The notes beneath the pieces are model-generated. The model worked only from the letters and a program-made list of their open reading frames with translations, searched no databases and was not told the DNA's origin. 62,816 nucleotides of DNA from Desulfobacterales bacterium (GTDB lineage Bacteria; Desulfobacterota; Desulfobacteria; Desulfobacterales; UBA11574): contig JAQYVT010000008.1 in the NCBI GenBank assembly GCA_030145345.1, positions 1 through 62,816 on the forward strand. The letters run 5' to 3'. Shown here piece after piece: positions 35,638-45,217 of the stretch (its first letter is position 1; every line of letters begins with the position of its first letter). The translations under genes were made by a program, and so were the position numbers.

Positions 35638-37386
35638 ATGGCAGGGAAAACCGAAAGATTTCAAAAAAAAGTTGCCCACCCGGAAATCGGTGCAATCCGC
35701 AAGCGATGGGAAGGCCGCATCAAAGTTGCGTTGGTATATCCCAACACGTATCATGTGGGGATGTCCAATCTCGGTTTTCAGGCGGTATACGAATTAATCA
35801 ACACGGTTGAGCACGTCGTATGCGAACGGTCTTTCTTGCCGAAAACACCCGGAAAAAAAGCAGATCGCATACTCACCGTGGAGTCCGGGAATCCAATTTC
35901 AAAATTCGATATCATTGCTTTTTCGGTCTCATTTGAAAATGACTATCCCAACCTCCTTACAATTCTCGATAAAGCAGGCCTCCCCCTGCTGTCTGATGAC
36001 AGAGGAACCCCCCACCCCCTGGTGATTGCAGGGGGAGTTGCTTTATTATTAAATCCGGAGCCTTTGGCCCCGTTTATCGATTGTTTTCTGATGGGTGAAG
36101 CCGAAGCCGTTCTGCCCGGGTTTTTTGACACGGTTTCACCGGATGTTCTGGCTCAAAATAGGAGATCGTGTTTAAAAACCCTCGCCGGCGAAGTCCCCGG
36201 CGTCTATGTTCCGACATTTTACAGAGCATCTTACCATTCGGACGGGACGCTTCGTGCATTTGAACCGGAATCCGACGTTCCGGCTAAAGTTGAACGCCAA
36301 TATGTGGAAGATATCTCCCAGATTCCTATCTGCAGTAAAATCGTAACCCCGGACACCATCTTTGACAGTACATTTCTCATTGAAGTCAGCAGAGGATGTC
36401 CCCATGGCTGCAGATTCTGCAGCGCCGGATTTGTTTACAGACCTCCGCGATTCAGACCCTTTTCACTTCTGGAGAAATGCATGGAAAAGGGGGCGTCGAT
36501 CACCCACAAAATTGGACTGGTGGGCGCTGCGGTTTCGGATCTTCCCGATTTAGACAAGCTTTGCCGCCAGAGCCTTGAAAAGGATATCCGAATATCCTTC
36601 AGTTCCCTGAGAGCCGATGCTTTTACACCTGAACTCCTTTCAGTCCTAAGGAAAAGCAGCGTCAAAACCGCAACCATCGCTCCGGAAACCGGAACAGAGC
36701 GTCTGCGCAGGGTGATTAATAAGGGTTTCACTGAAATAGATATTCTCGATACCACCGAGGCACTGGTCGCCGGCGGTATTCCCAACCTAAAACTGTATTT
36801 TATGATCGGTCTTCCCACCGAAACCATGGATGACATTGACGCCATTGTTACCCTGTGTAAAAAGATAAAACACAGATTCCTCGAATCGAGCCGGGCCCGG
36901 AAGCGCATGGGGGAGATCACCGTCAGTCTCAGCAGTTTTGTCCCCAAACCGTTCACGCCGTTTCAATGGGTGGTACTGGATGATATCCGTTTGCTAAAAG
37001 AAAAGATAAAAAAGATAAAGGGCGGCCTTAAGCGCGTGGCGAACATCCGCCTACACGCGGATATTCCGCGTTGGGCTTACATTCAGGCGCTGTTGTCCCG
37101 GGGAGACCGAAACACTGCACAAATATTGCGGCTTGCGAATAAAAATCAAGGGAACTGGCCCAAGACACTCAAATCCTCTCCGGTAAATCCTGATTTTTAT
37201 GTTCACAGGGAACGTCCTTTAGATGAATTGTTTCCCTGGGACTTTATCGATCACGGCATCCGCAAGTCTTTTCTCAAAAAGGAATACAAAAGAGCCTTGC
37301 AAGAGAAAACTTCCCCCCCATGTCCTATGGAATCCTGTGATATCTGTGGGGTGTGTAAAGAGACGGGCAGTTCGAGCTGCGCTTAA
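35638..37386 (+). CDS. B12-binding radical SAM protein (TIGR03960-like)
   Basis: A 582-residue protein with a B12-binding-like N-terminal domain (KVALVYPNTYHVGMSNLGFQ, IAFSVSFENDYPNLLTILD) and a radical SAM core with cluster motif GCPHGCRFCSAGF. It ends in a Cys-rich tail (CPMESCDICGVC, then SSSC). It resembles the TIGR03960 family, often with a TIGR03936 partner domain in other taxa; substrate unknown. It lies 76 bases after ftsZ, so some readthrough from the dcw cluster is possible. The frame is closed upstream of 35638. Confidence 0.88.
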   Translation: MAGKTERFQKKVAHPEIGAIRKRWEGRIKVALVYPNTYHVGMSNLGFQAVYELINTVEHVVCERSFLPKTPGKKADRILTVESGNPISKFDIIAFSVSFENDYPNLLTILDKAGLPLLSDDRGTPHPLVIAGGVALLLNPEPLAPFIDCFLMGEAEAVLPGFFDTVSPDVLAQNRRSCLKTLAGEVPGVYVPTFYRASYHSDGTLRAFEPESDVPAKVERQYVEDISQIPICSKIVTPDTIFDSTFLIEVSRGCPHGCRFCSAGFVYRPPRFRPFSLLEKCMEKGASITHKIGLVGAAVSDLPDLDKLCRQSLEKDIRISFSSLRADAFTPELLSVLRKSSVKTATIAPETGTERLRRVINKGFTEIDILDTTEALVAGGIPNLKLYFMIGLPTETMDDIDAIVTLCKKIKHRFLESSRARKRMGEITVSLSSFVPKPFTPFQWVVLDDIRLLKEKIKKIKGGLKRVANIRLHADIPRWAYIQALLSRGDRNTAQILRLANKNQGNWPKTLKSSPVNPDFYVHRERPLDELFPWDFIDHGIRKSFLKKEYKRALQEKTSPPCPMESCDICGVCKETGSSSCA

Positions 37387-37591
37387 AGGCGCACGCATCC
37401 TCCCGACATGGGCCTCTCTGAAAGGAACCGGGAATCCGTGTTGATCCCCCTGGGCGTCTGTGAATGGTCCTTTTTCGGATTTTGGGCAGTCTCGGCGGGT
37501 ATCACCGGACCCGGATGACCTTCTGGCAAGAACATGTTGAAAAATTAAAGATGATGACTCACTGCCCCGGGAAGTTTGAGGATGCTTTAAG

Positions 37592-37725
37592 TTATGGTGT
37601 CATATAAAATCCGAGATCCTTATCGGTTCCTTTCGGTTCACTGTACATGACACCGACCGCAGGATCCCTGACCCATATGACCCTGCCTGTCTTGTGGATT
37701 TCTGATGCGGTGGGGAGTTCATTTA
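37592..37725 (-). pseudogene. Remnant of a PilZ-like C-terminus
   Basis: A 44-codon open stretch reads VNELPTASEIHKTGRVIWVR then DPAVGVMYSEPKG to a stop at 37592. The pattern is like the end of a PilZ domain (gkVvWv..GVeF). It directly follows the intact PilZ gene in a shifted frame and has no start of its own, suggesting a decayed duplicate. The remaining 37387-37591 gap shows nothing. Confidence 0.4.
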
Positions 37726-38057
37726 CTAAAAGTTTTAACCAAGTTTAATACAAATGATAGGATTCTTTCCTTGGTTTCAAGGAACTGAATTCCAGTTCGA
37801 AACATTTTTGAATCATCCGGCAGGCTGTAGACGATATTGCCTTTAACTTGGATTAATTCATCTTCTGTGCCGATAACCATCAGAAGAATATATTTCGATT
37901 CCATCGGTTTATGCGTTTCTAATAGAATCCCCCCTTGACTTATATTGAGACTTCTTCCAATCCCTTGTGTCGTTTCGTTGCCGCGATGGTCTATACAAAC
38001 ATAAGATATGAGGCTGCTTGTATTGACTCTCGAATGCTTTCTTCTATCTGTTATCAT
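37719..38057 (-). CDS. PilZ domain protein (putative c-di-GMP receptor)
   Basis: A 112-residue single-domain PilZ protein. DRRKHSRVNTSSLISYV gives the RxxxR c-di-GMP motif and RSLNISQGGILLET the [D/N]xSxxG motif. It overlaps the end of the hybrid kinase gene by 14 bases, so the two are cotranscribed, linking kinase output and c-di-GMP reading. Confidence 0.85.
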   Translation of the reverse strand: MITDRRKHSRVNTSSLISYVCIDHRGNETTQGIGRSLNISQGGILLETHKPMESKYILLMVIGTEDELIQVKGNIVYSLPDDSKMFRTGIQFLETKERILSFVLNLVKTFSK

Positions 38058-39876
38058 CGCTCAAAATTTCTCGTATCTTTTGTGAAAGGGTTCTCATGTT
38101 AAAAGGTTTCTGAATAAAACCATTACAACCTCGGTCCAATATCTCACTTGCCTGGCCACTGAGACTATAACCACTTGAAAGAAGTACTTTCACTTCAGAA
38201 TCAATTTTCTTTAGGGTGTCATACGTCTCGCCGCCCCCTATATCGGGCATAATCATATCCAGGATAACCAAATCTATTTTATCTTTATTCGCTTTATAAA
38301 CCTCAATGGCCTCGTAGCCTTTCATGGCTTCGAGTACGGTGTAGCCAAATTTTTTTAGCAGCTCAACACCCACATCAATGACCATTTCTTCATCGTCGAC
38401 GAGAAGGATGGTTTCCTTTCCCGATAAAATCCGTTCAGAAATCTCCATGGTTTGATGGATCGGTTCATCTGACGCAGGCAGATAAATGCTGAAATTGGTT
38501 CCCTGCGCTTCCTTGGAATCAACATCAATATATCCGCCATGTCCTTTGATAATTCCATATGCAGAAGCCAAACCAAGCCCTGTGCCCTGGCCCACCGCCT
38601 TGGTTGTAAAAAACGGCTCAAAAATGCGCTCGGCGGTTTTTTCATCCATGCCCGCCCCATTATCGATAACATTCAATAAAATATATTGGCCGGGTTTGGG
38701 ATTATAGGGTTTATCCTTCATTCCTTCGTGGGTAACATTCATGGTCTTTAAAAAAAGATCTCCACCATCCGGCATGGCATCCGCAGCATTGATATAAAGA
38801 TTCATCAGAACCTGCTCGATCTGAGATTCGTCCACTTTTATGGAAAAGAGGTCTTCGGAAAGCTTCCTGTGAATCGTGATATCCTTTCTTGTCCTGCCAA
38901 AAGTCATGGCGGAGCTTTGTACAACTTGATTTAGATTTGTCGGTGTGATCTCATATCTCCCTTTTCTTGCGAATCCAAGAAGCTGACGGGTCAGGTAGGA
39001 GCCACTTTCAATGAGTTTTTCAATATTTTTCAGCTTTTCATGATGTGGATGCGTGGGGTCGATCTCATATAAAAGCAGAGAAATATTCCCCAGCATACCC
39101 ATCATTAGATTGTTAAAGTCATGGGCAATGCCGCCCGCCAGCGTTCCAATGGTCCCCATCCTTTCAATAAATTTTAGCTGGGATTCAAGTTTTTTCTTTT
39201 CTGAAATATTTCGAAGAATGAAAAGGTTGCCGGCCGGCCGACCGACATGGTCGTTATACCGTGAAGCACTGATGCTGACATCTATTAAATGTCCGTCTCT
39301 GGTGTAACGGGTGGTTTCCAAACCGTGGCAGGATGTCCCTTTTTCTGCAAGATCCCTGATCACGACCCGGGTGGATTCCCGCTCAGATTCCGGGATAAAA
39401 GGAATCTCTTTTCCTCTCACGTCCTCCAGGGTCCAGCCAAATATCCGGGAGAACGCAGGGCTTATATACCGGACGCTTCCTTTCATGTCATAGATAACGA
39501 TGGCATCAGCAGATGAATGCAGAATAGAACGATACACTTCTTTTGATCTTTTTGATTCCGCATAAAGCTCCCGGTAAGCTTCTTCGCTTTCCATCAAGGC
39601 TTTTTCCATCCGCTTGCGTTCTGCCAGTTCTTTTTGAAGGTCCCTATTGGCGGATGAAAGGATCGTTGCCTCCATTTTTTCTGAAAAATACATCGAACAA
39701 AGGGCTAAAAACCCGACAAAGAAAAATATAAGATGAAGATACTCTGGATAATCGAGGGGGTTCGCATTTATTCTGTTAATACTTGCAATGGTCTCCCACT
39801 CAATAAAAGCTCCCAAAACAAAAAATATGGCCGCAACAGTAAAAAGATATATATTCGAAAATCTTATCTTTTTCAT
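38044..39876 (-). CDS. Membrane hybrid sensor histidine kinase (PAS-HisKA-HATPase-REC)
   Basis: About 610 residues. Two N-terminal TM helices (IYLFTVAAIFFVLGAFIEW; LHLIFFFVGFLALCSMYF), a coiled segment, a PAS domain (ADAIVIYDMKGSVRYISPAF), then the kinase: phospho-acceptor His in GGIAHDFNNLMMGM, N-box INAADAMPDGG, G1 DNGAGMD, G2 GTGLGLASAYGI. A C-terminal receiver has the acceptor Asp in DLVILDMIMPDIGGG. The ATG at 39876 is preferred; the frame is open 86 codons further, but that part does not look like protein. A receiver gene lies upstream. Confidence 0.88.
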   Translation of the reverse strand: MKKIRFSNIYLFTVAAIFFVLGAFIEWETIASINRINANPLDYPEYLHLIFFFVGFLALCSMYFSEKMEATILSSANRDLQKELAERKRMEKALMESEEAYRELYAESKRSKEVYRSILHSSADAIVIYDMKGSVRYISPAFSRIFGWTLEDVRGKEIPFIPESERESTRVVIRDLAEKGTSCHGLETTRYTRDGHLIDVSISASRYNDHVGRPAGNLFILRNISEKKKLESQLKFIERMGTIGTLAGGIAHDFNNLMMGMLGNISLLLYEIDPTHPHHEKLKNIEKLIESGSYLTRQLLGFARKGRYEITPTNLNQVVQSSAMTFGRTRKDITIHRKLSEDLFSIKVDESQIEQVLMNLYINAADAMPDGGDLFLKTMNVTHEGMKDKPYNPKPGQYILLNVIDNGAGMDEKTAERIFEPFFTTKAVGQGTGLGLASAYGIIKGHGGYIDVDSKEAQGTNFSIYLPASDEPIHQTMEISERILSGKETILLVDDEEMVIDVGVELLKKFGYTVLEAMKGYEAIEVYKANKDKIDLVILDMIMPDIGGGETYDTLKKIDSEVKVLLSSGYSLSGQASEILDRGCNGFIQKPFNMRTLSQKIREILSDDNR

Positions 39877-40154
39877 CCACGCTACCTTTAATTGTTTTCT
39901 TTTAAAAACCATATTGAACGCCCGATGAAGATTATTTGTAATTTGTTTTTTTGGAAGCGTCATTTTTTTGATCGCCGTCCCTATGCCTGCATTCAGGCCA
40001 TGGGGCCAGTATCCATTCCATGCCGTTGTTAGAAAACCAATCATCAGTGTTATGGGGTTTTGGATTGGATTGGCGGTGGCCTTAAAGGGCTGAATGTGTC
40101 CCGGACTTTTTAATATTTTTTGACGTGCCAACATTTGTTTTCTTTTTCTGAGAT

Positions 40155-40649
40155 TTAATATTTTTGTTCAGCGAGGCTGTCAGCCTGCACACATATCCGC
40201 TGATTTTTCTGATTGACCTCCACCAGTTGAACCAGTATATGGATCAGCTGTTTGACCGAGAATGGTTTCGGGATAAACGCATGGACTCCGACCCGCGATA
40301 ATTCAGAACTCAGCTCTCTGTCACCATACGTCGAAATAAGTATTTTTAAAATATTCGCCGGACGGTTGCCCACCAACTTGAAGAATTCCAGGCCGTTCAT
40401 ATCCGAAAGCCTGAAAGCACAAATGATGATGTCAAAACGTTCCTCTTTGAGGGCTTGGAGCCCTTGTTCGGCATTTTTACAAACCCGCAAACAACAATCC
40501 TTGTTTTTAAAGAGCATGCTCAGAGCGTTTCGGATCATGGCATCATCCTCAACGAGCAAGGTTTTCACGTCTTTTAATTGGGTGAAGGATTTCATATTGT
40601 CCCGTTCATTTTTTTCCAGTACTCTGTTCATCTGCTTATGCTGTTCCAT
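40155..40649 (-). CDS. Receiver-domain protein lacking the phosphoacceptor Asp
   Basis: A 164-residue stand-alone receiver. The acidic pair is present (LLVEDDAMIRNAL), as are the conserved Ser/Thr (ILISTYGDR) and Lys (FIPKPFSVKQL). At the phosphorylation site, however, the sequence reads FDIIICAFRLSDMNG: the Asp of the usual CDYRLPDMNG is Ala, so normal phosphotransfer looks impossible. It probably works with the neighbouring hybrid kinase as a pseudo-receiver (inference). The start may be the second ATG, at MKSFTQLKD (18 codons in). Confidence 0.8.
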   Translation of the reverse strand: MEQHKQMNRVLEKNERDNMKSFTQLKDVKTLLVEDDAMIRNALSMLFKNKDCCLRVCKNAEQGLQALKEERFDIIICAFRLSDMNGLEFFKLVGNRPANILKILISTYGDRELSSELSRVGVHAFIPKPFSVKQLIHILVQLVEVNQKNQRICVQADSLAEQKY

Positions 40650-40816
40650 TCAAAGCGTTCCCACCGACCCCTTGCGGACGCTTATCCAAACTAATTTCTA
40701 AAAAAAATATGGGTCTTCTTTTAGGATTTCATGCGCGCAAGTTGGCAATAAGTTTATATAATTATATAACAAATGCCAGACAAGTAAATAGTGAAATATG
40801 GGGGGTATAATGGTTG

Positions 40817-42478
40817 TTAGTTATAACCATTATCCAGGGATAAAAGGTGGGTTCTCAGATTCGATTTTTTGTCTTTCAAATTGAGTTTCTTTCTCATACT
40901 TTTCCTGTGGCCGGAGACCGTCTCAGGGGAAGAGTTTAATAGATCAGCGATCTCTTTTGTGCGAAAGCCCTGTTTTACAAGGTCCGCCACTTGAAGCTCC
41001 GTAGGGGTAAAATTCAGATACTTGTGGGACAGCTTGTGTGCAAATGGTGAAAGAATATCTTCTATGTTTGACTGAATGATTTCTACAAAAATCTCCTGTC
41101 TATCATTAAGCGTTGTCTTTTCAAGTTTTGAAATATACGGTATAATTAAATTTTGAATATTCATCAGAACTTTCTCTTCAAGCACCTTCTTGTCTTCATC
41201 TCTTTTTTCCAGTAAAATCTTTAAAGCCGAGTTCAATTCCTCAAGACGCAGGTTTTTTCTTGCTAATTCTATTTCTCCTTCTTTGAGTGCCTTCTCAACT
41301 TTTTTCTCGTTGGTAACATCCCGTCCGCATCCCACTGTTCCAATCATTTCGCTATTTTCATCGAGAAACGGCGCCTTATGGACATCCAACACAAGATATT
41401 TATTCCTGACAAATCCCTCCTGGAGAATACGGCAGGCAACTTTCCTTTCTTGGATAATGGCGTCGGAATTAACACATATTTCGCCAAAGAAGTTTTCATA
41501 TCCGGCATTCCGTTCCTGTTCGGCAATGAACATATCTGTCATGCCAATGGCCCTATCCGGACCATCACACATGATCAGTTTGTCGCACATGGCTTGGTTG
41601 ACGAACATATATCTCCCATCCATATCTTTCGCCCATATCAGATCCGGCATATTATCTGCCATGAGCCGCATTAGCTTGTACAGACGATGGTATTTTTCCT
41701 CGCTATCCCGCACCGCCTGTTCAGCTCGCTTACGCTTGCTGTTGTCATGAATAATCGAATATAGAAGTTCTCTGCCATGTGCCTTGATGGGTCCGCTGAA
41801 CACCTCGACATCACGGATTTCGCCGTTGGCCAGACGGTGCTGAAAATAAAATACTTGGCGCTGTTCCGTCTTGGCTTTTCCCATTTCCTGAAACACTTGT
41901 TCGTCTGAAAGCGTATTGATATCTGTAATTTTTTTGCCGGTAAGCGCTTCTAAACTCCAGCCATAGAAGGAGACGGCTGCCGGGTTGGCGTCGACGATAT
42001 CGGCGCTTTCCGGGTCTATGAGGAGCATCACGGAGTGGTTGTTTTTGAAAAGGCTCCGGTACCGTTCTTCACTCTCTCTGAGCGCTTTTTCAGCTTTTTT
42101 GCGGCCGGTGATATCCATGATCATTCCGGATATGGTATCTCCTTCAAGAACCGCACTTACGAGTAAATTTTTTGTTTCACCGGATTTTGCAAGCGCTTCA
42201 AATTCGAAGTCCTTAAGGCTGCCCGATTCATTCAGAGATTGTATCAAAACCTTTCTGTCTTCGGGGTGCTTATATCGAACAATGGCGCTTTCTAACAGCA
42301 TCTCTTCCGGAGACTCAAACCCAAAGATCGTTGCCGTCGCTTGGTTTACATAGAAGATATCGCCGTTGATACTGCTCTGATAAATCCCCACAAGAGAGGT
42401 ATTGAGAAGATTTCGGTATTTATTATCCGATTCTTTAACCTGTTGCTCCAAATCTTTATAGGTCGGTTTGTGGGCCAT
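40817..42478 (-). CDS. Multi-PAS sensor with C-terminal LuxR-type HTH
   Basis: A 553-residue soluble regulator. Three PAS domains can be read: LVGIYQSSINGDIFYVNQAT, SVMLLIDPESADIVDANPAA and MPDLIWAKDMDGRYMFVNQA, followed by a coiled coil (ELARKNLRLEELNSALKILL) and a LuxR/GerE HTH (FTPTELQVADLVKQGFRTKE, SPETVSGHRKSMRKKLNL). No kinase domain is present. The ATG at 42478, with AAGGAA upstream, is preferred to an earlier frame opening at 42622. Confidence 0.85.
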   Translation of the reverse strand: MAHKPTYKDLEQQVKESDNKYRNLLNTSLVGIYQSSINGDIFYVNQATATIFGFESPEEMLLESAIVRYKHPEDRKVLIQSLNESGSLKDFEFEALAKSGETKNLLVSAVLEGDTISGMIMDITGRKKAEKALRESEERYRSLFKNNHSVMLLIDPESADIVDANPAAVSFYGWSLEALTGKKITDINTLSDEQVFQEMGKAKTEQRQVFYFQHRLANGEIRDVEVFSGPIKAHGRELLYSIIHDNSKRKRAEQAVRDSEEKYHRLYKLMRLMADNMPDLIWAKDMDGRYMFVNQAMCDKLIMCDGPDRAIGMTDMFIAEQERNAGYENFFGEICVNSDAIIQERKVACRILQEGFVRNKYLVLDVHKAPFLDENSEMIGTVGCGRDVTNEKKVEKALKEGEIELARKNLRLEELNSALKILLEKRDEDKKVLEEKVLMNIQNLIIPYISKLEKTTLNDRQEIFVEIIQSNIEDILSPFAHKLSHKYLNFTPTELQVADLVKQGFRTKEIADLLNSSPETVSGHRKSMRKKLNLKDKKSNLRTHLLSLDNGYN

Positions 42479-43042
42479 TAAAAATTCCTTCGGTTGGCAA
42501 TTTGACGGGCTTTTGCCCGAATCACTTTTCAATGGGCACTCAAAGAGATTGTTGTTTGGGCAACAGTTCGTCAAGTTTGCTTCAAGTAGACGACACCCTT
42601 CCGGGGTGAAATCAGATGCCAACCCTCTGGGTCAGGATTCTTTATTCGTTGTGGTGTCGACAAGAATAATTGAGCTTAAAATTCAATATGTTGCGTGTCC
42701 TTTAAGCTCTAAAAAAGTCTATAATACCTGCTATATACCCTAATAGCTCCAATTTCAACAATTCATTTATTGAACTAAACGAGTTGGGGGCGGGGTGAAC
42801 TGCAACAGTTCGGCCAGCTGAATTTCGGGGATTCAACAGGGAAATGCGAACGAATATTAAAATGGATAAAATTTCTTACCGTCGCTGGGAAGCACTGCCG
42901 GAAGGCAAAACATACTCTGCAGCGTGTTGGAGCGCAGGGGAAATCCCGCCTTGTGGGCCTGCAGGGAGCTTCAATTTGAAGATGTCATGTCTGAAGCTTC
43001 ATTGAGCTTCATATATTTTTATTGCAATAAAATCATAAATCT
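42479..43042. other. Intergenic region with dispersed repeat
   Basis: No gene is seen. It holds one copy of the AATATTAAAATGGATAAAAT repeat (42853-42895), a palindromic GAGCTTCAATTTGAAG region near 42968 and a possible promoter (TATAATACCTGC near 42719). Confidence 0.5.
42853..42895 (+). repeat. 43-bp direct repeat, copy 1
   Basis: AATATTAAAATGGATAAAAT then TTCTTACCGTCGCTGGGAAG is shared with 44281-44323 with one mismatch over 43 bases. The two copies flank the PilZ gene. Confidence 0.75.
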
Positions 43043-43570
43043 TCACTTGAGAGTGTAGTTCTGGAGAAAAAAATCCAACTGGGATATCTGGTGTGGGGTC
43101 AATTCGTCAAACTTCAAACCTTGTTGCTTACTTTTTAAGAGACTTGATGAGGGCTTCCTGACTGCCTGGGAAACCCAAACAGTATTAGCAGGGACCTTCT
43201 TCAAATAAAAACCATCTTGAACAAATAATATATCCAAATCAAACAATTTGTTATATTCGTCTTCGCCATCAATATAACAACAAACAAGCCCACCTTTGCT
43301 GATGTTAATGATTTGACCCATTTGGATGGTCGCAATGGAACCCTCATTCATGGCCATATCCAAAGCCGGTTCCTCCTTTTCAGACGATGTTTTGATCATT
43401 GCAGCAACTGCACCGCATTTAACTTTGAATCGAGGGTGCTTCCTGCGCTCAATGAATTCTTTTCTGTTGTCCATAGCAGAATATTCTGATGTTGAAAAAA
43501 CATCATTGGGCAATCTCATGGTATTTGATAGAAGGTTTGGGGAACCATCCATAAATTTTATATTTTCCAT
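43043..43570 (-). CDS. PilZ domain protein
   Basis: A 175-residue protein with a PilZ domain after a 40-residue leader: ERRKHPRFKVKCGAVAAMI (RxxxR) and INISKGGLVCCYIDGED (NxSxxG), so it probably binds c-di-GMP. GGAGA is nine bases before the ATG. It stands alone between the two copies of the 43-bp repeat. Confidence 0.8.
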   Translation of the reverse strand: MENIKFMDGSPNLLSNTMRLPNDVFSTSEYSAMDNRKEFIERRKHPRFKVKCGAVAAMIKTSSEKEEPALDMAMNEGSIATIQMGQIINISKGGLVCCYIDGEDEYNKLFDLDILFVQDGFYLKKVPANTVWVSQAVRKPSSSLLKSKQQGLKFDELTPHQISQLDFFLQNYTLK

Positions 43571-43942
43571 CAGGGTACAGTCTCCTGGATGTCATTACTG
43601 TAAATTAATACATTGGACCAACAAGTTATCTCCAGTTCATATCCCTGTCAGCGCTTTTTGGCAAAATACTCAAAAATCGCTCAGCGGGAAGTTTTGAATA
43701 AAAACTACAATACAATTTTCATGCCAGATGCAGTATTTTTTGGTTCGATTCTCTGAAATGCGTTACTGCTTGATTTTACAGGGAATTATACAACATTATT
43801 GAATGGACGCGGAATGTTATCGGGAAGACGGGGAATGACAATGCACAGAAAAATGTGCATTGTGCACAGTTTTCAGGGCATAGGGGTTCGGATGCATCGG
43901 TTATGGTATAAGGGAGCCCTGCGAAACACCGTGCATTTCACC

Positions 43943-44010
43943 AGCCCTCCAGAGGCGGATAAATATATCGCCTTTCAGAAAACACATTCCGATAATCCTT
44001 CACTGCTAAC
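43943..44010 (+). repeat. Dispersed repeat, copy 1
   Basis: The segment from AGCCCTCCAGAGGCGGATAA to CCTTCACTGCTAA matches 62546-62620 (opposite strand) at most positions. Confidence 0.6.
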
Positions 44011-44280
44011 ATCAGATAAAAGCATCTTCATATGATGAGCTGACGCAAAATTATGGGTGCCCGCCAAAGGAAGGAATTTGTTCAATGTCGGATAATCAAT
44101 GAAATCATTAGGATAAGCTGAAGCTCCATGAGAGTTGCAGCATTGGGGTAAACTTCGATTTCAACCCGTGTGGAATTGTCTTCGTCCATTGGCAAATGAA
44201 TAAAACAATGATAATAGGTAGTCGTATTTGAACGGCGGCAGCGAGTGCCTCCCCGCAGCTTGATGCGGGAAAGACAAGCA

Positions 44281-44323
44281 AATATTAAAATGGATAAAAT
44301 TTCTTACCGTCGCTGCGAAGCAC
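44281..44323 (+). repeat. 43-bp direct repeat, copy 2
   Basis: Same sequence as 42853-42895 with one difference (CGAAGCAC for GGAAGCAC). It is preceded by a GCGAGTGC-TCCCCGC hairpin stretch that recurs in degenerate form at 60950-60975. Confidence 0.75.
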
Positions 44324-44387
44324 GGCCAAGCGGGGACCGTGGATTAATTCTCGAAAATATGTTGCGAGCTGAACACCTTAAAAAAAT

Positions 44388-45026
44388 ATGAATGCGTATC
44401 AGAAAGAACAGGCAGAAACACTGGATATGGTATGTCGCCATCTTGGGACGATTTCCGATCAGGAGCGGTTGGCCCTACTGTCACAAATTTCTGATTATCT
44501 GATGTTCCGGGACGCGGTGGACGAATTTCTTCGTGATCACTTTGAAAACACATGCACCCAAAAGTGTTATCAGAGCAAGGTCAGTGCCTGTTGTTCGCGT
44601 GAAGGCATCATTACATTTTTCGGAGATGTCGTGATCAACGTACTGGTATCTGGCGAAGCGGAGATCAAAGGGTTGGCGACGGTGCTCCAAACACCCAACA
44701 CCGGATTTAAATGCATCTACCTGAGCGATCAAGGCTGTATGTGGCGGATCAAGCCGATGGTTTGCGAGATGTTTCTCTGCGAGCAGGCAAAGAAAGAAGT
44801 GTTCGGATTAAAACCTTGGGTCGATAAATTATGGCAGGAATTGAAGCGGCGGGAGAAACTGTATCGATGGCCTGACCGGCCGGTCCTTTTTGATGATCTT
44901 GAAGGTTATTTTATGGACACGGGATATTCCTCTCCCCTTATGTACCTGCATAACAGCCCGGGGCTGTTGCGAGTAAAACAACAACAAAAAGATAAAAGTA
45001 AATTTTCAAAAAAAACAAAAAGATAG
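44388..45026 (+). CDS. Cysteine-cluster protein (YkgJ-like), function unknown
   Basis: A 212-residue protein with Cys in CTQKCYQSKVSACCSREG and CIYLSDQGCMWRIKPMVCEM then FLCEQ, the spacing of proteins with a Zn- or Fe-S-binding YkgJ/CxxCxxCC-type domain. The C-terminal tail is Lys-rich. No enzymatic role is known. The start ATG at 44388 has no strong ribosome site; it stands alone between the repeat and the sigma-54 regulator. Confidence 0.65.
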   Translation: MNAYQKEQAETLDMVCRHLGTISDQERLALLSQISDYLMFRDAVDEFLRDHFENTCTQKCYQSKVSACCSREGIITFFGDVVINVLVSGEAEIKGLATVLQTPNTGFKCIYLSDQGCMWRIKPMVCEMFLCEQAKKEVFGLKPWVDKLWQELKRREKLYRWPDRPVLFDDLEGYFMDTGYSSPLMYLHNSPGLLRVKQQQKDKSKFSKKTKR

Positions 45027-45217
45027 GATTTATTTTTCAGGATTTAATACGTGAAGTAACGACAGTGAAAAAGCTGTAAATAAAGAGCTGTTTTCTACAA
45101 TTTGATGACGAATAAGGTCAAATCCATTTCACGGGGTTTGCTTTTTTACTTTTTGCTGGAAATTGTGCGATATGTTTATTTTTATGGCGGCTCAAAAATA
45201 CTTTCGACATTTGAAAA

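Larger units (their letters stand above)
43571..44387. other. Intergenic region with two dispersed repeats
   Basis: I see no convincing gene; a 78-codon plus-strand frame (43799-44035) lacks a credible ribosome site. Its 3' part (43943-44010) is a repeat also found at 62546-62620. The right end holds a CCCGCA/TGCGGG hairpin (44252-44270) and the second 43-bp repeat. Confidence 0.45.

Noticed and set aside
43799-44035. 78-codon plus-strand frame between the PilZ gene and the cysteine-cluster gene
   Set aside because: No ribosome site, no domain, and its 3' half is a dispersed repeat; kept only as a repeat finding.
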